Source of the DNA: Heterohyrax brucei
Lineage: Eukaryota > Chordata > Mammalia > Hyracoidea > Procaviidae
Reading direction: 5' to 3'
Assembly (NCBI GenBank): GCA_028571685.1
Contig: CM053143.1
Location: 139,472,829-139,536,828 of the forward strand
DNA: 64,000 bases
Shown: positions 1 through 11,648 of the stretch, one piece after another
Layout of the letters: each line of letters begins with the position of its first letter
How positions within the stretch are numbered: position 1 is the first letter of the stretch
Made by a program: the position numbers and the translations under genes
Notes under the pieces: generated by a model
The model's input: only the letters and a program-made list of their open reading frames with translations
Databases searched by the model: none
Told to the model about the DNA's origin: nothing

Positions 1-1049
1 ACACAGTGTCAAAATGCTAACAAAGAAAGACTTGTCTAAGTAAGAACAGTCAGAGAGCATCTGAACCAAGATGGTCAACTCTACTTAAAAGACCTCAGCA
101 TAAGAAATTCTAGATTTCCTGAAGCATTCTGGGGTATGGAATGGGGACAGATTGCTAGGATGGGAGGAACATAAAATGCCTAGGATGCAAAATCAAAGGA
201 GACGCTCAACACGCACAACTCTTCGAGCGCCCCTAGATCTCGCCCTTGAGTGCAGCTACAAGGGTAAAAATTTCCATTCTCAAGCCGTTAACACAGAGGA
301 GCACTATCAAGTGGCTAGCCCTCAGCTCTCGTGTAATCTAAATGCAGACTATTATGTACTGTCCTCCACACTGAAGCATGCCTCTATAGATGGACTGGGT
401 CCTTTGCCAAGTAGTCTCCAACAGAACTTAACCAGAGTCCTGAATTTGAAGAGGAATTGAGATTGAAGAATGTTTGCTTATTCAAATCAGAAGTGGAGTA
501 AATTCTCAATTTTAACAGGGAAAAGCCCTGTGTTTCTGAGAAATCCACTCAAAATTCTAAAATATACATGGTTGTACCTTAAGAAAATAGCCACCACCCA
601 CATCCACCTATGCACTTAATTCCAGTAGATCTCAAGATCAGAAGTTCCCCTACCCAGCTCTTCATCCTTTTACCTCATTCCGGGCTTAGACAAATTTCCA
701 GTAAAACTCTGGTTCTAGTTAATATTATGGATATAATTATTTCCTTATGCCAGTGCGGCAATGCCAAGAGTGCATTCAGTAGCAGTGTTTGATTTTTATG
801 AATTCAGGAGAAGTTTTATTTAAATATGAGAAGCCCTTTCAGACGTGCTTTGCTAAAAACTTCCCATAAATTCATTGTCCTTTTTCCACTACAGAACAGC
901 GCAGACATTATGTGTAGGCATGTTTGAATTGACAAACACGGGCAGAGTTTGGCTCAAAGCTAAGTTTGCCCTCAGGAGTTACTGGAGATTTGAGTGTTGC
1001 TTTCTCAGTTAGTCTGCTACCCTGACGCTTCCTCTATAGCTCGTCCCTC
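1..1049. other. Downstream intergenic sequence, nothing recognised
   Basis: I see no exon-like reading frame, RNA gene or recognisable repeat. Short open frames here have no family resemblance. Confidence 0.5.
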
Positions 1050-1240
1050 CACAGATGGGCAATTCATTCAACCCTGCAACAAAGATTTACTGAGCACCTT
1101 CTGTGGATGAGGGACTATTCCAGGCACTGGGGATCTATCAGTGAACAAAACAGATGTAAATCCTATCATCACAGAGCTTACATTCTAGCTGAAGAAATTA
1201 AAAAATAACAATAAACATAATAGATATAAATATTTAGGTA
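1050..1240. repeat. Ancient interspersed repeat (L2/L1M-like, family uncertain)
   Basis: The run of phrases 'attcaaccctgcaacaaag', 'ccaggcactggggat', 'gtgaacaaaacaga' and 'gagcttacattctag' matches a well-known old mammalian repeat tail. I cannot name the subfamily safely. Confidence 0.55.
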
Positions 1241-1257
1241 AACTATACTGTAAGTTA

Positions 1258-1450
1258 GGAGCCCTGATGGCGCAGTTCAGGAATCAGCTGGTAATCAAAA
1301 GGTTGGTGGTTTGAAGCCACCAGCAGAAGAAAGATGTAGTATTTTGCTTCTGTAAAGATTTACAGCCTTGGAAACCCTATGAGACAGTTCTACTGTGTCC
1401 TGTAAACTTGCCGTGAGTCAGCATCTTTTCGGCACCAAACAATGCAACAA
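1258..1450 (+). mobile_element. AfroSINE
   Basis: Starts 'ggagccctgatggcgcag', continues with a B-box-like 'ggtttgaagccaccagc' and 'ccttggaaaccctatgag', and ends in 'gtgagtcagcat'. This is the tRNA-derived SINE typical of Afrotheria, with the longer insert variant ('agaaagatgtag'). Confidence 0.85.
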
Positions 1451-1629
1451 CATACAGTAAGTTGAAAGGTTATCAGTGCTATGGGAAAGGAAAAAGGAAA
1501 ACGGTACGAGCTGAAAGCAGGGCTAAGAAGGGGTGGGGTTACGATGGTGCTGATGGCAGTATTAAATAGGTTGGTACAGAAAAGGTAAAACTGATGAAAG
1601 TGAAGGGAATTATTTAAACATAGATAAAA

Positions 1630-1792
1630 CGAAAACCAAACTCACTGCTGTTGAGTCAATCCTGACTCATAAAGACCCTGTAGACAGAGTAGAACTGCCC
1701 TGTAGAGTTTCCAAGGAGCGCCTGGTGGATTTGAACTACCAACCTTCTTGTTAACAACCATAGCCCTTACCACGATGTCACCAGGGTTTCCA
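1630..1792 (-). mobile_element. AfroSINE
   Basis: Reverse-complement copy with 'tgttgagtcaatcctgac', 'ccaaggagcgcctggtgg' and a terminal 'caccagggtttcc'. Confidence 0.85.
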
Positions 1793-1904
1793 AACATACA
1801 TGGAGAAGAGTATTTCATTACAGAAAAAAACAATAATAAAAATGGCCATAATGTGGGAATGCCTAAGGTGTGTTCAAAATAGTATTGAAAATTGTCTGTT
1901 GTTA

Positions 1905-2412
1905 AGTGTCACGGATCCAGTTGTGTACCCCCAAAAGGTATTAACTGGCTAAGCCATGATTTTCAGTATCATGCGGTTTTTCCTTCATTTTGTTATTTGA
2001 TGCATTTATACTATGTGTTATAAATTCTAACTTCTATGATGTTAATGAGGCAGGATTAGAGACAGTTATGTTAATGAGGCAAGACAGACTCGATAGGGTT
2101 AGGTTGTGTCTTGAGTCAGTGTTTTCTGAAATCCAGGAGAGAAGTGAGCAGAGAAGAGAGGAACCCTTTTACCAACAAGCAAGTAGGACCAGGAGCAGAG
2201 CTTGTACTTCAGACTCAGGGCCCCTGTGCTTAGACCAAGGGAAAATTGATGACAAGGACCTTCCCCTAGAGCCAGCAAAGAGAAATCCTTCCCTTGGAGT
2301 TGGTTCCCTCTATTTCGGCTTTCAACCTCCTAGACCACAATTGGATAAATTTCTGTTTGTTAAAGCCAGTCACTTGTGGTATTTGCCTTACAGCAGCATA
2401 ACGTAACTGAGA
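1905..2412 (+). mobile_element. MaLR-like solo LTR (afrotherian type)
   Basis: Begins near 'tgtcacggatccagttgtgt' and ends 'cttgtggtatttgcc...cagcagcataacgtaactgagaca'. The ends resemble MaLR/MLT1-class LTRs. Three similar LTRs lie at 5399, 18757 and 63844, and an older one at 52502. No internal retroviral sequence is attached. Confidence 0.7.
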
Positions 2413-3180
2413 CAAGAGGGGAAAGAGCAAAATGGGTAGATGTTTTAAAAGGCTGCTATAATAATTCAGGTGAAAGGCAATAGTGGCTTGTAAAAATGGA
2501 AGAAATGAAAAGTGGTCGGGTTGTCAAAATATTTTGGATACGCTTCTAAAGCAGAACCAAAATCTCAACAGATTAGATGTAGAGTGTGAGAAAGAGAAAA
2601 AGTGGAGTGAAGAATGACTACCAAATTTGGTACAAGATAACCATTATCATAGTTGCCATCAAGTGAGATGGGAGAGGTTGAATGTGGATCAAGTCTGAGG
2701 GAAGGAGAGGGAGTTAAGATTTTGAGTTAAGAAGTCACCTATTAAACTTTAAAAGAGATATTGAATAGGAAGGTGGAAATATGAATCTGTAATTCAGGAG
2801 AGAGGACAGAGTTGGGAACATACATTTATGAGCTGTCACCAGAATATAGATGTTATTGAGGTTATAAATTTAGATGAGATCCCTGTGTGCCCCCGCCCCC
2901 AAAATGAAGCTCAAAGACTGACCCTCGGATATTCCAGCAGAAACAGAGGGCAAGAGATGAAAAGGATCGGCAAAGAAACAGAAAAATCAACCCATGGTGC
3001 AGCAGGAAAACCAAGAGTTTAAAGTCTTGGAAGCTCAGTGAAGAAAGTGTATTAAAAACTGGAATGGCAAGGAAAAGAAGATGAATTGACAAATGTTGTT
3101 ACATATAATTTTGGAACAAGAAAAAAAAGGCTGGAGATGCCGATGCTAATTAGACGTAGTTGTCTCATGGGATTAGTCAT
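2413..3180. other. Intergenic sequence, nothing recognised
   Basis: Purine-rich, A-rich sequence without a supported gene. It may hold decayed repeat sequence that I cannot classify. Confidence 0.4.
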
Positions 3181-3274
3181 CTAGATTTGAAGACTAACGG
3201 TCATGGTTTCCCAGGACAATCCAGTCAATTGGTATAATGTAGTTATTACAGTTTATGTTCTCCTCCTGGTATAA

Positions 3275-3945
3275 TAAGTAGCGCCTAGGGTCATAAAAGT
3301 TTAAGAGCAGCCCTCTAAGACACAACTGTTGGTCTGTTTCTTGGGAACAAAACAGAAGGAAATCCAAGAATCAGAGACAGAACCAGGCTACAGGATGAAC
3401 TGTCTCCGTGAACCACTGCCTACTCCACCTTGAGACCAGAAGAACCACATAGTATCTGGCTACTACTACCAAAAGTTTTGATCACGGACACAGTAGAAAG
3501 ATCCTGACAGAAAGGGATAAAAGTGTGAAACAGCACTTTGAATGTTTAAAGAATTCACACTTTCTGGACATACTGAGGGTGCAGTGGTCACCAAGACTAT
3601 TGCCTTGAGTCGTTCTTCAAACCCTGAATGAAACTATTCCCTGAAGTCCTTTAAACTTAGCAAAAAGTAAAGATTGTCACCCTTGGATATTGTGCTATTT
3701 TTTAAAATGACCTATCTAAGACCAAATGAATAACAGCTACTGAAGCGCAGATGAGGAGTTTGCGGGGCAGGAACATTCAATCCATGGGAGTGAAACAGCT
3801 AGAACAGAAGTAATCAGAACAACGACACAAGGAAGGATGTGACCAGTGTCCCTGAAAGTTGTGTCTAGAAACTGTTCAATGGGAGAAAGTTTTGCTTTGT
3901 ACATTTTCACCAAAAATAAAATTAAAAAAAAAACAAACTGAAATG
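3275..3945 (+). mobile_element. Old L1 3' UTR fragment
   Basis: Shares phrases with the other L1 3' ends in this window, such as 'ccagaagaac...tggtgcctggctac', 'ggggcaggaa', 'aactgttcaatgggag' and 'ccaaaaataaaa' at the tail. It is diverged and has internal deletions. Confidence 0.6.
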
Positions 3946-4838
3946 GTACACATTCCCACATAGCTTTTTAGTTTGTTATGATAGAAAGTATCACTTAGGA
4001 TGCATTTAGTTACTTAAACACACATTTTTCTCATGCAAAAAAAGGCTTTCAAGGGCAGTACATCAGGGTTGACACACCTGTGCAGGAATGTCATTACCGA
4101 TTCAGTTTCCTGTCTCTGCCACTGTAGTGTGTAGTTTCTAACACCAGGATCAAAACACGGCTGCTGCAAGTCCAGGCGGTGTCTGCAAGTTCTTGACAGA
4201 AAGTAATGAGAAAGAGAAAGTGAGAAAGAAAAAATCTTCTTCCCCAGGCTTTGCCTCTTTAATGCAGTTATACGGAAGTCCTACGTAGAAATTATACTTA
4301 CATGTTATTGGCCAGATTCATATCACATGAATTCATATCACAAAGTCTAGCTACAAGGGAAACTAGGGGCTTGAATATTTTGCTTTCCAACACTTATATT
4401 AGAAAAAGGCAATAAAAATGATATTTAGAAAGAGTGTTAATTGAGCCAATAAATACCTTCTGCAGAAGTTTAAAAAAATGCAGAAATAGGATCTTGCGGC
4501 TGTAAAATTAGATGTAAAGCTGCAGCTTCCAAGGTCCTCTCTCCTTGGTAAATGGGTTTATCTAAATGACTTTGAATACATATCTAAGGAGAATTGTAAC
4601 CGAACAGTTGCCCTGTTGATTCCAGTAGAACCTCATTTTGTGTTTATTCTAATAAATAACTAATAATTTCATACATGACAATCTTTCCTTTCAAATTCTA
4701 TTAGACCAATACCAGTCTAAGAAGCAGAAAAATCACTTCAAGAGCCAAAAAATGTTTCAGCCCCATTATTACTTTTAGGTTAGGAAAAGACTGACTCTGC
4801 TCCTGTCTTTCAAAGCGACATGCTATCAGTAGACTACG
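3946..4838. other. Intergenic sequence, nothing recognised
   Basis: AT-rich sequence. No exon-like frame and no repeat that I can name. Confidence 0.4.
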
Positions 4839-5391
4839 AGGTCTGACGATTACGTTCGTGAACTCCTCCTAGAAAAAGTGCTACATTCCTCATTACTGAA
4901 TATCACTATGATCACCTTCAAAGTACTCCCCTTAGGAAGCTGTGTACCAACACCAGCACCTAGTCCACCCTTCAAAGAAATTTTAGAACTCCTTTTCTGC
5001 AATGGCCCTCTGAGAAGTTGTCATATTACCCTTGATGTCCTGAGTGTCATCAGAATGTCTTCCTTTTAGTATTTCTTTTATTTTTGAGTAAAGAAAAGTC
5101 ATTGGAGGCCAGATGAGGTGAGTAGGGAGGGTGTCCCAATACAGTTATTTGTTTACTGGCTAAAAACTCCCTCACAGGCAATTATACGAGTAAGTTCACA
5201 AACTGGCCACCATGACACCGTGCATAATGGGCATTCCAGAAAGAGTTCCAAAATTACTTTAAAAGGTGGACTAGGAGCTGGCATTAGTGCATAGCTTCCC
5301 AACTGGAGTACTTCAAAGGTGACTGTACTGATATTCAGCATTGTGGTACAAAGCACTTAGAATAATTAAGATAGACTTAATTGCCTGACCT
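4839..5391 (-). mobile_element. Non-autonomous mariner element with palindromic ends (copy 1)
   Basis: The ends are inverted: 'ggtctgacgattacgttcg' on the left and 'agacttaattgcctgacc' on the right. The inverted arms are long, 4839-5007 and 5228-5391. Each arm encodes a decayed mariner transposase C-terminus pointing outward, like IPEREFQNYFKRW. The central 220 bases carry more of the same gene on the minus strand, resembling GRHFDDIQDIK. All frames are broken. Copy 2, at 50659-51202, has the same layout in opposite orientation. Confidence 0.8.
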
Positions 5392-5398
5392 TGTGTGT

Positions 5399-5997
5399 GT
5401 CATGGATTGAAATGTGTTAACTTGGATAGGCCATGATTCCCAGTATTGTGTGGGATCTGATTATCCTCTGTTCTGCGTGCTGTATAAATCCTAGCCTCTA
5501 TGCTTGTGGTTGTGGTTTCATTGGGGAATGAGCTGTTTCTTACATTAATAAGGCAAGATTAGATCATGTTAAGGAGGATTAAGTTATCTTTGTTATGTAA
5601 ATGAGCTAGGATTTGGATGGGTTTTACCTTTAGTCACCGTCCTTCTCTCCCCTGCAAGAGATAAAAGCAGAGAGAAGCAACCAGAGAAGACAGACCTTGC
5701 TACCACCAAGAAAGAAGAGCTGAGACAAAAGCATGTCCTTTGGACCTAGGGTTCTGGTGCTGAGACCCAAGAGAAGCTTGATATCAAAGACAGCTGATCT
5801 CCAAGGAACACTGGGCCCATAGATGTTGGAAGAAAATGAGAACATTGCTCCAGAGCTGACAGAAAGCCTTCCCCTAGAGCCAGCACACTGAATTCAAACT
5901 TCTAGCTTTCAGAACTGTGACCAAGTATGCTTCTGTTTGTTAAAGAAGCCATCCAGGTGTGGTATTTCTGTTGTAGCAGCACTAGATAACTAAGACA
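5399..5997 (+). mobile_element. MaLR-like solo LTR (afrotherian type)
   Basis: Runs from 'tgtcatggattgaaatgtgt' to 'gcagcactagataactaagaca'. It resembles the LTRs at 1905 and 18757 along its length. It starts within 10 bases of the end of the mariner copy. Confidence 0.75.
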
Positions 5998-6097
5998 CTA
6001 TGTTTATTAAATATTCATGAGCTCATTTTGTAAGAGAAATGTCAGTTCATAAATCCTGACTTACTATTTTCTTGCCTTAGAATGCTCCTATGTTTTT

Positions 6098-6122
6098 TCA
6101 GCTGAAAAAAAAAAAAAAAAAG
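6098..6122. repeat. Poly-A tract
   Basis: About 20 A residues after 'agctgaaa'. I see no retrocopied gene upstream of it. Confidence 0.7.
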
Positions 6123-6239
6123 AGGAATCCTTCAAATCCCATCTCAAATGTTTCTTTGTAACTACCTCCTTTCCAGCTGATTAGAGGGTATTTTCCCAGT
6201 TCTCTGATAATATTTTGAATTGCCTATCAATGAATTTCT

Positions 6240-6545
6240 ATTATAATTTGTAGGATGCAGCTAAAGTAATGCCTAGAGGGAAATTTATAGCATTACATTC
6301 TTTCACTAGAAAGAAATGTGATCTTAGATAAATGCTGCAAGCTTCTACACTATGAAACTACAAAAAGAACAAATTAAGTATAAAATAAGCAGAACAGAAG
6401 CAATAAAGCAATCAATCAAATAGAAACCAGACAAACAATAGAGAAAACTGATGAAATCAAATGCTGATTATTTGAAACTATCATTAAAATTGATAAATAA
6501 AAAAAAAAGGACAAATTACAGAATCACAAATGAAAAAGACAGGAA
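6240..6545 (+). mobile_element. L1 ORF2 fragment, left part (split by an RTE insertion)
   Basis: Phrases such as 'gatgcagctaaagtaatg', 'agagggaaatttatagcat', 'aacaatagagaaaactgatg' and 'attgataaat' match the well-known L1 ORF2 segment ending 'KINxI'. Its continuation is found at 8490-8833. Confidence 0.75.
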
Positions 6546-8489
6546 AGAAAAAAAAAGAATTAAATCGGATGTTAGAAGAGACTCCAAAACTTGCTCTCAA
6601 ATATTGATCAGCTAAAGCGAAAGGAAGCAATGGCAAAGTAAAAAGACCTGAGCAGACGATTTCAAAGAGCAGCTTGAGAAGCCGCCAAGCTCCCTCGAGT
6701 CAGATCTGATTCATGGCGACCCTAGTGGTCAGAGCATGAGAAGATAAAAGAAAATATTATAGCGACATGTGCAAAGAGCTCGAAATGGAAAACCAAAAGA
6801 GAAGAACACATTCTGCATTTTTCAAGCTGAAAGAACTGAAGAAAAAACTCAAGTTGCAATAGTGACGGATTCTTCTACAGGGAAAATATGAAATGACTCA
6901 GGGAACATCAAAAGAAGATGGAAGGGATATATAGAGTCACCTTGCCAGAAAGAGCTGGTTGGTGTTCAGCCATTTGAAGAGGTAGGATATGATCAGGGAC
7001 TGAAGGTACTGAAGGTAAAGTTGAAGCTGCATTGAAGGCATTGGCAAAATACAAGCCTCCAGGAATTGATGGACTTTATCAACTGAGGTATTTCAACAAA
7101 CAGATGCAGCACTGGAAACATCCACTCATCTATGCCAAGAAATTAGAAGGACAGCTACCTGGCCAACTGACTGGATGAGATCTGTATTTATTCCCATTCC
7201 AAAGAAAGGTGATCCAACTAAATGCAGAAATACTGAACAATATCATTAATATCACACACAAGTAAACTTTTGCTTGAGAACATTCAAAAGCAACTCCAAC
7301 AGCATATTGACAAAAAACTGCCAGAAATTCAAGCTGGATTTGGAAGATGACATGGAACTAGGGATACAATTGCTAGTGCTAGATGGATCTTGACTGAAAA
7401 CAGGGAATACTAGAAAGATGGTTACCTGCATTTCACTGACTATGCAAAGGCATTTGACTGTGTGGATTATAATAAATTATGACTAACATTCTATAAAATG
7501 AGTTCCAGAACACTTAATTGTGCTCTTAAGGAATCTGTGTATGGATCAAGAGGGAGTTGTGAGAACAGAACAAAGAGATATTACATGGTTCAAAGTCAGG
7601 AAAGGTGTGCGTCAGGGTTGTATTCTTTCACCACATGTTTCTAATCTGTCTGCCAAACAAAAAATTTGAGAAGCTGGATTATATGAAGATGAATGAAGCA
7701 TCAGGATTGGAAGATGACTCATTAACAACCTGTGTTATGTAGACGACATCCCCTTACTTGAAAGTGAAGATTTGAAACATTTACTGATGAAGATCAAGGA
7801 CCACAGCTTTCAGTATGGATTGCATCTCAACATCAATAAAAAAATCCTTGCAAATGGACCAATAAGCAGCATTGTCATAAATGGAGAAAGGATTGAGGTT
7901 GTCAAGGATTTCGTATTACTTGGGTCCACAATCAATGCCCATGTAAGCAGCAGTCAAGAAACTAAAAGATGAATTGCATTGGAAAAATCTGCTACTGAGG
8001 ATCTCTTAAAGGCATTGAAAAGTAACGATATTACCTTGAAGACTAAAGAGCACCTGACCCAAGCCATGGAATTTTCAATCATATCATATGTATGTGAAAG
8101 CTGGACAACAAACAATGAAGACAGAAGAAGAACTGATACTTTTGAATTGTGTTGGAGATGAATGTTGAATGTTCTATGGGCTGCCAATAGAACAAACGGT
8201 TCTGTTCTGGAAGTATACAACCAGAGTGTTCCTTGGAAGCAAAGATGGCAAGATGGCATCTTACACAGTTTGGACACGTTGTAAGGTAGGACATCATGCT
8301 CGGTAGAGTGGAGGGCCAGGGAAAAAGAGGAAGACCCTCGATGAGATGGACTGACACAGTGTCCACAACAATGCCCTTAAGCATAAAAACGATTGTGGAC
8401 ACAGTGTAAGACCAGGCAGTGTTTCGTTCTGTTTTGCATGGGATCACTATGAGTCAGAACCAACTCGACAACACCTAACAACAACAACA
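6546..8489 (+). mobile_element. RTE-class LINE, 5'-truncated, degenerate
   Basis: Reverse transcriptase remnants read in order: SLFPFQRKGDPTKC-like, then FTDYAKAFDCVD, CYVDDI (the Y-x-D-D active-site box), LHLNINKKI and LLGSTIN. Stops and frameshifts break the frame. The 3' end, 'atgagtcagaaccaactcg' then (AAC)n, resembles the AfroSINE tail, consistent with RTE machinery mobilising the SINE. Confidence 0.85.
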
Positions 8490-8833
8490 ACATTACAGAT
8501 CCTAAAGATATTAAAGCAAAATAATGGAATATTATCAACAAATTTATGCAAAAATATTCAACATACATGTGTAACTATACGTACGTATATATAGATCACG
8601 ACCAAGTAAATTTTTTCTAAGAATTGGTTTAATGTTTGAAAATCAGTCATTGTAATAAACTCACCATACTAGCAGATTAAAGAAGGATAATTGCACAATA
8701 ATTTCAATGAGTACAAGAAAAAAAAAAACCTTTTAAAAAATCCAACAGCCATTCTACATTTAAAAAAAAAAAAAACCCTCTGAAAATTAGAAATATAAGG
8801 AAACTTTCTCAGCCTGATAAAGGGTTTCTATGA
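8490..8833 (+). mobile_element. L1 ORF2 fragment, right part
   Basis: Resumes the L1 text with 'cattacagatcctaaagata', then 'gaaaatcagtcattgtaata' and 'aaggaaactttctcagcct'. These follow the left part in normal L1 order, with some deletion. Confidence 0.7.
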
Positions 8834-8849
8834 CAGAGAGACAGAGAGG

Positions 8850-9470
8850 TTGAAAAAGAGCTAATTTGCTCATTGTGCAGTAAAGGACTAGCTCAGCAGT
8901 AAAGGAAGGTCTTCTCCACACATTCCAAAGTAAGGATTGGCCCATTACTTTCTTCTGGAAAGTAACTTCTAAACCCTTGGAATGTCTCGCCCTGCCTGAT
9001 AAGAGTGACTTTGCTTACCTGAGGGCCTTGGGCCACATGAGATAATGTTTGCTAACAATGTGATGTATGGTGGGGAACTTCAGCCTTGAGGTATCAGATT
9101 GACCGCTGGAAGGGTTGGAGACTGTGAGTCAGCTGTGAGGGTGGTCAGCCGTGCTTATGTGATCAACTCCCGAGAAAATCCCAGACACCTGGGTTTGGGT
9201 GAGCTTCCTCGGTTGACAATGCTCTGTGCGTGTTGCCACACATCACTGCTGGGAGAAGTAAACACTGTCTGCAATATGCCTCTGGAAGAGGGCAATTGGA
9301 AGCTTTTACCTGAGTCTCCTGGATTCTGCCCCACATGCCTCCTTCCTTTGCTGATTCTAGTCTATATCCACCTACTGTAATAAATTGTAACTGTGAATAT
9401 AATGGCTTTTCTGAGTTCTGTGAGACCTAGCAAATTATTGAATCTAAGAGTTGTCTAGAGGACACTTGAA
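8850..9470 (+). mobile_element. Probable old LTR (ERVL/ERV1 type, family uncertain)
   Basis: The segment 'ctactgtaataaattgtaac' followed by 'tttctgagttctgtgagacc' and 'caaattattgaa' looks like the poly(A) signal and R/U5 part of a mammalian LTR. The left edge is a guess. Confidence 0.45.
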
Positions 9471-9717
9471 TAGCAACAATAAAACATTCACATCACTCTT
9501 GCTACAAATGGGAAATTGCTGTTTTCTTCTTCCTGAAGAGCTGAAGTATAATAACTCGATGAACAAGTATAACAATAAAAATAACTTTAATATCTCATAA
9601 CTGCCTCTACCTACCTATTCTGTAGAGCTATTTTTTTCCTGTTATCTTGGTTAAAATTTAGAGTTAACATAACTTTTATTATGCTTAGATAACAACATGT
9701 TCTTTATTTCTTCCTGT

Positions 9718-9877
9718 ATAAGACCACTGCCATCAAGCAGATTCTAATTCAGAGCAACCCTACAGGACAGAGTAGGAATGCTCCATAGAATTTCCAAGGA
9801 GTGCCTAGTGGATTCAAACTGATGACCTTTCGGTTAACAGACGTAGAGCCTACCCACTATGCCACCAGGGTTTTCAT
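9718..9877 (-). mobile_element. AfroSINE
   Basis: Minus-strand copy: 'gagcaaccctacaggacag', 'ttccaaggagtgcctag' and 'tatgccaccagggttttc'. Confidence 0.85.
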
Positions 9878-10015
9878 CTTCTGGTATGCCAAGCCAAATG
9901 CCATCAAGTCGGATATAGTAACCATAAATTCTGAACTTCTTGTGATGTTTTAATTTCTATTTCCCCAGCTTGGACTTAACTGGAGAGAGAAAACCTGCAG
10001 TGGTAAAGAGATCAT

Positions 10016-11648
10016 TGCTGTTCCTGTCATGTGCTGTTGAGTCAGTTCCGAAGCACAGTGACCCCATCTATAACAGAATGAGGCACTGCCCAATCCTGTG
10101 CCCTCGCCACAGTGGTAGGTATGTTTCAGCCTACAGTTGCAGCCACCGTGTCAGTCCATTGCATTGATTGTGGAACCAAGTAAAATGTAATCATTGCTAG
10201 CCTCAATCCTTTCTCCATGTATCGTGATGTTGCTTACTGGTCCAGTCACGAGGATTTTTGTTTTCTTGATGCTGAGGTGCAATCCACACTGCAAACTGTG
10301 GTCTTTGATTTTCGTTAGTAAGCGTTTCGAATCTTTCTTTACTCCAGCAAGCAAGGTTTGTGTCATCTGCATAACGCAGGTTGTTAATGAGTTTGCTCCA
10401 ATCCCAACTTTTTGTTGTTCTTCATATAGTCCAACTTCTTGAATTATTTGCTTAGCATACAAATTAAAAAGGTATGGTGAAAGGATATAACCCTGACACA
10501 CACCATTCCTGACTTTAAACCATGCAGCGTCCCTTGTTCTATTCTCATGACTGCCTCTTGATCCTTATGCAGATTCCTCATAAACACAACTAAGTGTTCT
10601 AGAATTCCCATTTTATACAATATTAGCCATAATTTGTTATGATTCACACAGTCAAATGCCTTTGCATAGTCAGTGAAACACAGGTAAATATCTTTCTGGT
10701 ATTCCCTGTTTTCATTCAAAATCCATCTGACATCAGCAATCGTATCTCTGGTTCCACATCCTCATCTGAATCCGGCCTAATTTCTGGCAGTTCTCTGTCA
10801 GTTTACTTTTGCATTTACTTTTGAGTGATCTTGAGCAAAATTTTACTTCCATGTGATATTAATGATATTATTCAGTAATTTCATCATTGGGTTGAATTAC
10901 CTTGCTTGGGAATATGCATAAAAATGAATCTCTTCCAGTTGATTGGCCAAGTAGCTGTCCTCCAAATTTCTTGGCTTAGATGACAGCACTTTCAGTGCTA
11001 CATATGTTTGCAGAAATACCTCAGCTGATATTCCATCAATTCCTGCAGCCTTGTTTTCACCAGGGCCTTCAATGCAGCTTTGACTTCTTTCAGTACCATC
11101 AGTTCTTGATCATATGTTACCCCTTTAAATGGTTGAACATCGACCAGTTCTTTCTGGTACAATGACCCTATGTATTCTTTCCATCTTCTTTTGGTGCTTC
11201 CTGAGTCATTTCATGTTTTCCCTATAGAATCTTTTACTATCGCCAACTTGAATTCTTTCTTCAGTTCTTTCAGCTTGAGAAATGCAGAGCACATTCTTCC
11301 CTTTTGGCTTTCTATTTCCAGCTCTTTGCTCACATCATTCTAATACTTCACCTTCTCAAGCCACTCTTTGAAATCTTCTGTTCAGTTCTTTTACTTCATC
11401 AGTCCTTCCTTTTGCTTTAACTGCTAGATTTCAAGAGCAAGTTTCAGAGTCTCTTCTAACATCCAATTTGGTCTTTGTTTTCTTTCCTGTCTTTTTAATG
11501 ACCTCTTGCTTTCTTCATGGATGATGTCTTTGTTGTCACTTCACAGTTCATCTGGTCTTCAGTCATTAGTGTTTAACACATCAAATCTGTTCTTGAGATG
11601 GTCTCTAAACTCAAGTGGGATATATTTAAGGTTATACTTTCATGTATC
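10016..11648 (-). mobile_element. RTE-class LINE, minus strand, degenerate
   Basis: Reverse transcriptase remnants on the minus strand include CFTDYAKAFDCVNHNKL, SPYLFNLYAKQII and LHLSIKKTKI. The sequence matches the RTE copies at 6546 and 23155 in order. It is joined at about 11648 to L1 sequence of the same strand. Confidence 0.85.

Noticed and set aside
6098-6122. Poly-A tract as the tail of a processed pseudogene
   Set aside because: The sequence before it is an LTR and unassigned DNA, with no resemblance to a known mRNA.
7772-8161. Open frames in the RTE that look like gene fragments
   Set aside because: They are pieces of a decayed reverse transcriptase with stops and frame changes; no functional gene remains.
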